From the NCBI GenBank assembly GCA_022710165.1, contig JAKLHL010000015.1, positions 1 through 15,112 on the forward strand: a DNA stretch of 15,112 nucleotides. The letters are read 5' to 3'. The DNA comes from Bdellovibrionales bacterium. GTDB lineage: Bacteria > Bdellovibrionota > JAFGOL01. Positions 12,986 to 15,112 of this stretch are shown in pieces; position 1 is the stretch's first letter; each line of letters begins with the position of its first letter. Below the pieces are notes generated by a model, which saw only the letters and a program-made list of their open reading frames with translations, had not been told where the DNA came from and made no database searches. The position numbers and the translations under genes were made by a program.

Positions 12986-13492
12986 ATGGCTAGGAGAACA
13001 AGAACTTATGTGTGTTTTGATGCCGATAATGACATGGCTTACTACAGAACTATGCAAATGTGGAAAGCCAATGACAATATCGATTTTGACTTTAATAACG
13101 CACATGATTTGAATCAGATAATGCCGTGGAGTAACGAAGAAACAATCAAAAGGGACCTTAGAGAGCGCATGAAAAACTCTAAGATTTTAGTAGTATTAAT
13201 TGGTGATAAAACTAGGTTTCAAAATACATATGTGAGATGGGAAATAGACTTAGCATTAGAAGCGGGCATTCCTGTAATATGCGTTAATTTAGATGGTGGA
13301 AGGGATTATAATGAAGAACTGTGTCCAAAAATACTAAGAGATCAACTGGCAATTCATATTAATTTTGGAGCTGCTATTATGCAGATTGCACTTGATACTT
13401 GGCCAGATATGCATAAAGATTTGATAGCCAAGGGGAAAACAGGCCCGAAACAATATAGTTCTGAAGTTTATTTTAATATAGACCACAAATAA
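12986..13492 (+). CDS. TIR-like protein (ThsB / MTH538 type)
   Basis: The 168-residue protein is a stand-alone TIR-like domain of the group that includes Thoeris ThsB. Landmarks in order are an N-terminal strand Arg-Thr-Tyr-Val-Cys-Phe-Asp-Ala-Asp-Asn-Asp (5-15), then Trp-Lys-Ala-Asn-Asp-Asn-Ile-Asp-Phe-Asp-Phe. Next comes Thr-Ile-Lys-Arg-Asp-Leu-Arg-Glu-Arg-Met-Lys-Asn-Ser-Lys (53-66), and the strand Val-Val-Leu-Ile-Gly-Asp-Lys-Thr (69-76). Finally Val-Arg-Trp-Glu-Ile (83-87) has Glu86 at the expected catalytic-glutamate position. In Thoeris, such proteins use NAD+ to make a cyclic ADP-ribose-type or related signal after phage infection, which activates a separate effector. Here the only partner is the membrane protein directly upstream (4-nt gap, AGGAGG 12973-12978). 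No SIR2, SLOG or macro domain is seen, so this is not a standard Thoeris operon. Confidence 0.85.
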   Translation: MARRTRTYVCFDADNDMAYYRTMQMWKANDNIDFDFNNAHDLNQIMPWSNEETIKRDLRERMKNSKILVVLIGDKTRFQNTYVRWEIDLALEAGIPVICVNLDGGRDYNEELCPKILRDQLAIHINFGAAIMQIALDTWPDMHKDLIAKGKTGPKQYSSEVYFNIDHK

Positions 13493-13504
13493 CTGTGGTG
13501 GGGC

Positions 13505-13547
13505 TTAGCTAGTTTCTAATTTATGGAAATAAGGTCAAACTGGCTAA
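13505..13547 (+). other. Stem-loop downstream of the TIR-like gene
   Basis: TTAGCTAGTTT (13505-13515) and AAACTGGCTAA (13537-13547) form an 11-bp stem with one U-G wobble in plus-strand RNA, around a 21-nt loop. In minus-strand RNA the wobble becomes a C-A mismatch, so the structure favours the TIR operon transcript. No T-run follows; a 3'-end stabiliser or weak terminator is likely. Confidence 0.4.
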
Positions 13548-13577
13548 ACAAAATATTTAATAGTACAAAATGAATTC

Positions 13578-14153
13578 TTAAAAATTCAAATTATTAAACA
13601 TCTCACGTCCCAAAATTCTATGAAGTGGCAATAATACATTATCAGGGCTGTTATTTTCCTTCACTAACACTATGAAGTTGCCTTTTTCGCTATAGCAGTT
13701 AGGAGGAATAATATCTTTTTTAAGTTTTATATGTTTCCTTTTAAGTCTTGGGCAAATGATGTGTGTTCTGCTGTTAGGGTCTATTTTACCAACAGAAATA
13801 TGAATGTGGTCAGTCTGCCAATGTTTTCCGTCAATATCAGGCTGTCTAAAAGAGAGGATTAATCGTTCCGTTGCTTTATCAAAAATAAGCTCTGAGTAGT
13901 GAAACTTTGGATGAGCAAGCCAAGATGTTGCTGCTTTTAGAATGCTACTATCCCGCCACCAAAAAATCATGAGGGTACAGATATCAAGCATGCCTACCTC
14001 ATTATTTTCTGAGTCCCAGAAACGATCAATAATATCGTTTATCCTATTCCTTTGAAGGTAGTCTTCAAGTACCTCTACTGGCCAAGGAACTATAATTCCA
14101 ACGTTACCAATTCTACGTTCCCATTCTATTAAACTTCTAGGATAATTTTTCAT
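13578..14153 (-). CDS. Uncharacterised protein downstream of the XRE regulator
   Basis: I choose ATG 14153 (191 residues); a TTG at 14192 would add 13 residues and leave 18 nt after the regulator gene. Neither has a Shine-Dalgarno. The protein is rich in Trp and His: Pro-Trp-Pro-Val-Glu-Val-Leu-Glu-Asp-Tyr near residue 23, Phe-Trp-Trp-Arg-Asp near 65, then a central His-Trp-x-Thr-Asp-His-Ile-His-Ile-Ser segment followed by basic Arg-Leu-Lys-Arg-Lys-His-Ile-Lys-Leu-Lys-Lys. The His-rich motif could bind metal, but that is speculation. No family is recognised. It follows the XRE gene in the same direction, so both may be one transcript. A weak hairpin TGAATT/AATTCA and a short T-run overlap its stop. 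The AT-rich composition matches the surrounding island. Confidence 0.65.
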   Translation of the reverse strand: MKNYPRSLIEWERRIGNVGIIVPWPVEVLEDYLQRNRINDIIDRFWDSENNEVGMLDICTLMIFWWRDSSILKAATSWLAHPKFHYSELIFDKATERLILSFRQPDIDGKHWQTDHIHISVGKIDPNSRTHIICPRLKRKHIKLKKDIIPPNCYSEKGNFIVLVKENNSPDNVLLPLHRILGREMFNNLNF

Positions 14154-14210
14154 TTCAATGCAATATTTATTACGTACTATTTTACATAGCAATCATATTA
14201 GTCAGATTTT

Positions 14211-14426
14211 TTAAGGTTGTAACAATTTGCTTATAGGAACGTCTATCACTTCCGCTATTTTCGCCAAAGTACTTATTTTTGGATCAACTAGCCCATTCTC
14301 TATCTTGGACATTGTACCTCTAGAAAAACCAGCAAGAAGATATATCTTATCTTGGCTGTAGCCTTTAGATTTTCTTACACGTGCGATATTAGCACCGAGT
14401 TTCTTAAGAAATTTTTGTTTATCCAC
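14211..14426 (-). CDS. XRE-family transcriptional regulator (small, single HTH)
   Basis: The 71-residue protein starts at a GTG and is a bare Cro/C1-type helix-turn-helix. It has Leu-Gly-Ala-Asn-Ile-Ala-Arg-Val-Arg-Lys-Ser-Lys-Gly-Tyr-Ser-Gln (10-25), the recognition region Ala-Gly-Phe-Ser-Arg-Gly-Thr-Met-Ser-Lys-Ile-Glu-Asn-Gly (32-45), and the closing helix Thr-Leu-Ala-Lys-Ile-Ala-Glu-Val. Size and layout resemble controller (C) proteins of restriction-modification systems, which time nuclease expression, as well as many phage and toxin-module repressors. It is divergent from the PD-(D/E)XK nuclease-like gene; the shared 117-nt region holds a promoter and inverted and direct repeats that it may bind. 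Controller role is inference. Confidence 0.88.
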   Translation of the reverse strand: MDKQKFLKKLGANIARVRKSKGYSQDKIYLLAGFSRGTMSKIENGLVDPKISTLAKIAEVIDVPISKLLQP

Positions 14427-14452
14427 AATCTTATTATTACCCGAAATAGAAG

Positions 14453-14480
14453 TTGCACTCTTCCTGTAGAAAGGTATAAT
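14453..14480 (+). promoter_or_regulatory. Promoter of the nuclease-like gene
   Basis: TTGCAC (14453-14458), a 16-nt spacer and a perfect TATAAT (14475-14480) form a strong promoter candidate. Transcription would start near 14487, leaving a ~57-nt leader before the ATG at 14544. Confidence 0.6.
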
Positions 14481-14500
14481 GCAAGAAACTAGTTCAAAAG

Positions 14501-14539
14501 CCTTACAGGTAAGGGTTTAACGGGAATAAACGGGAATAC
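14501..14539 (+). repeat. Operator-like inverted and direct repeats in the nuclease leader
   Basis: CCTTAC (14501-14506) and GTAAGG (14509-14514) are a perfect inverted repeat around AG. Directly after it come two copies of ACGGGAATA (14520-14528 and 14530-14538) with a 10-bp period, one helical turn. AAGGGTTTAACGGG (14511-14524) recurs almost exactly as AAGGGTTTAAACGGGG inside the coding start (14589-14604). The adjacent XRE protein is the obvious candidate binder. Confidence 0.45.
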
Positions 14540-14543
14540 AATT

Positions 14544-15112
14544 ATGCAAAATATTATACCAAAAAAGCTCGATTCAGATACCCCTATAAAGGGTTTAAAC
14601 GGGGTTAGGATTCTTGATTTTTGGCAGTGGGCTTACTCAGATATATTAGACAATAGAGCCAGGGGAATATTTGCTGAATTTCTTGTAGGGCAAGCTCTGG
14701 GGGCTACTGAAGATGTTCGTCATGAATGGGTAGAAGCAGATCTCTTATACAAAGGTAAAAAGATAGAAGTTAAAACGTCTGCTTATATACAAAGTTGGAA
14801 TCAAAATAAATTATCAGAAATCAAATATGACATAGCTCCAAAAAGGAAGTGGGATCCCTTAACAAATACTATCGGAGCTGATGTTTCCAGAAATTCAGAT
14901 TGCTACGTGTTCTGCTTGTATACAGAAAAGAATAAATTAAATAGCGATATACTAGATACAGATAAATGGTGTTTCTACGTCCTTTCTACATCAACACTAG
15001 ATGTAAAATATAAAACTCAAAAAACAATAACACTTCAAAAATTAGAACAAGAGGCTACATCTTGCAAGATGCATGAATTAAGGTCGACTATCGAGAAGGT
15101 GTTAGTGTTAAA
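14544..15112 (+). CDS. PD-(D/E)XK nuclease-like protein (3' end outside window)
   Basis: An open frame runs from ATG 14544 to the window end with no stop (189 complete codons). The N-terminal half carries a restriction-endonuclease-like core: Arg-Gly-Ile-Phe-Ala-Glu-Phe-Leu-Val-Gly (40-49, Glu45 in the first helix), Glu-Ala-Asp-Leu-Leu-Tyr (64-69, Asp66), Ile-Glu-Val-Lys-Thr-Ser-Ala-Tyr (74-81, Glu75 and Lys77) and Gln-Ser-Trp (83-85). Asp66...Glu-x-Lys is the metal-binding signature of PD-(D/E)XK nucleases. Similar uncharacterised proteins with this Arg-Gly-x-x-Ala-Glu-Phe-x-Val-Gly start are, from memory, widespread in bacteria. It may be a restriction enzyme or another DNA-processing defence factor; no methyltransferase is inside the window. 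It is divergent from the XRE regulator, with its own strong promoter. Confidence 0.75.
   Translation, partial: MQNIIPKKLDSDTPIKGLNGVRILDFWQWAYSDILDNRARGIFAEFLVGQALGATEDVRHEWVEADLLYKGKKIEVKTSAYIQSWNQNKLSEIKYDIAPKRKWDPLTNTIGADVSRNSDCYVFCLYTEKNKLNSDILDTDKWCFYVLSTSTLDVKYKTQKTITLQKLEQEATSCKMHELRSTIEKVLVL

Noticed and set aside
12986..13492. Canonical Thoeris system
   Set aside because: The TIR-like partner fits, but no SIR2-SLOG or macro-domain ThsA is visible on either side.
14211..15112. Complete restriction-modification system
   Set aside because: Regulator and nuclease-like genes are present but no DNA methyltransferase motifs are seen within the window.
1..15112. Insertion sequence, integrase or prophage
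   Set aside because: No transposase or integrase motifs, terminal inverted repeats with target duplications, or phage structural genes were found.

Overview
The window reads as chromosomal DNA of a Gram-negative-type bacterium. Several products carry Sec signal peptides or a lipobox, and one is a secreted TPR protein. AGG (Arg) and ATA (Ile) codons are frequent, and TGA, TAA and TAG all act as stops. No marker here fixes the phylum; a candidate-phylum or deltaproteobacteria-like lineage is only a guess. No rRNA, transposase, integrase or CRISPR array is visible.

Layout. Positions 1-4449 look like core genome: the 3' part of a secreted TPR protein, a tRNA-Gly(CCC) on the minus strand, and a two-gene operon encoding a eukaryote-type UDP-sugar pyrophosphorylase relative and a divergent ATP-type PEP carboxykinase. 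Positions 4568-8149 are dominated by exported proteins: a methyltransferase-fold protein with a signal peptide, two small paralog-like secreted proteins on the minus strand, and a plus-strand operon of three exported proteins, one of them ankyrin-repeat. Positions 8146-12037 hold an EamA/DMT permease, a RHH/RelE-type toxin-antitoxin pair, a YgeA/RacX-type amino-acid racemase, a membrane zinc-ribbon protein, 3-methyladenine DNA glycosylase I, and a lipoprotein plus small membrane protein pair.

Positions 12038-15112 are visibly more AT-rich and look like an accessory or defence island. The most interesting unit is a tight operon of a multi-span membrane protein whose C-terminus resembles a K+-channel pore loop with a degenerate filter, followed by a ThsB/MTH538-type TIR-like protein. 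I propose it as a candidate TIR-signalling plus membrane-pore immune system. A 17-codon ORF overlaps the start of the membrane gene. Beyond it lie an uncharacterised protein, a small XRE regulator and, divergently, a PD-(D/E)XK nuclease-like gene cut by the window end, with a clear promoter and operator-like repeats between regulator and nuclease.

Two genome-scale habits recur. Several genes without a Shine-Dalgarno have a promoter -10 box ending 6-8 nt before the start codon, suggesting leaderless mRNAs. Three convergent gene pairs overlap by exactly 4 nt at their stop codons.
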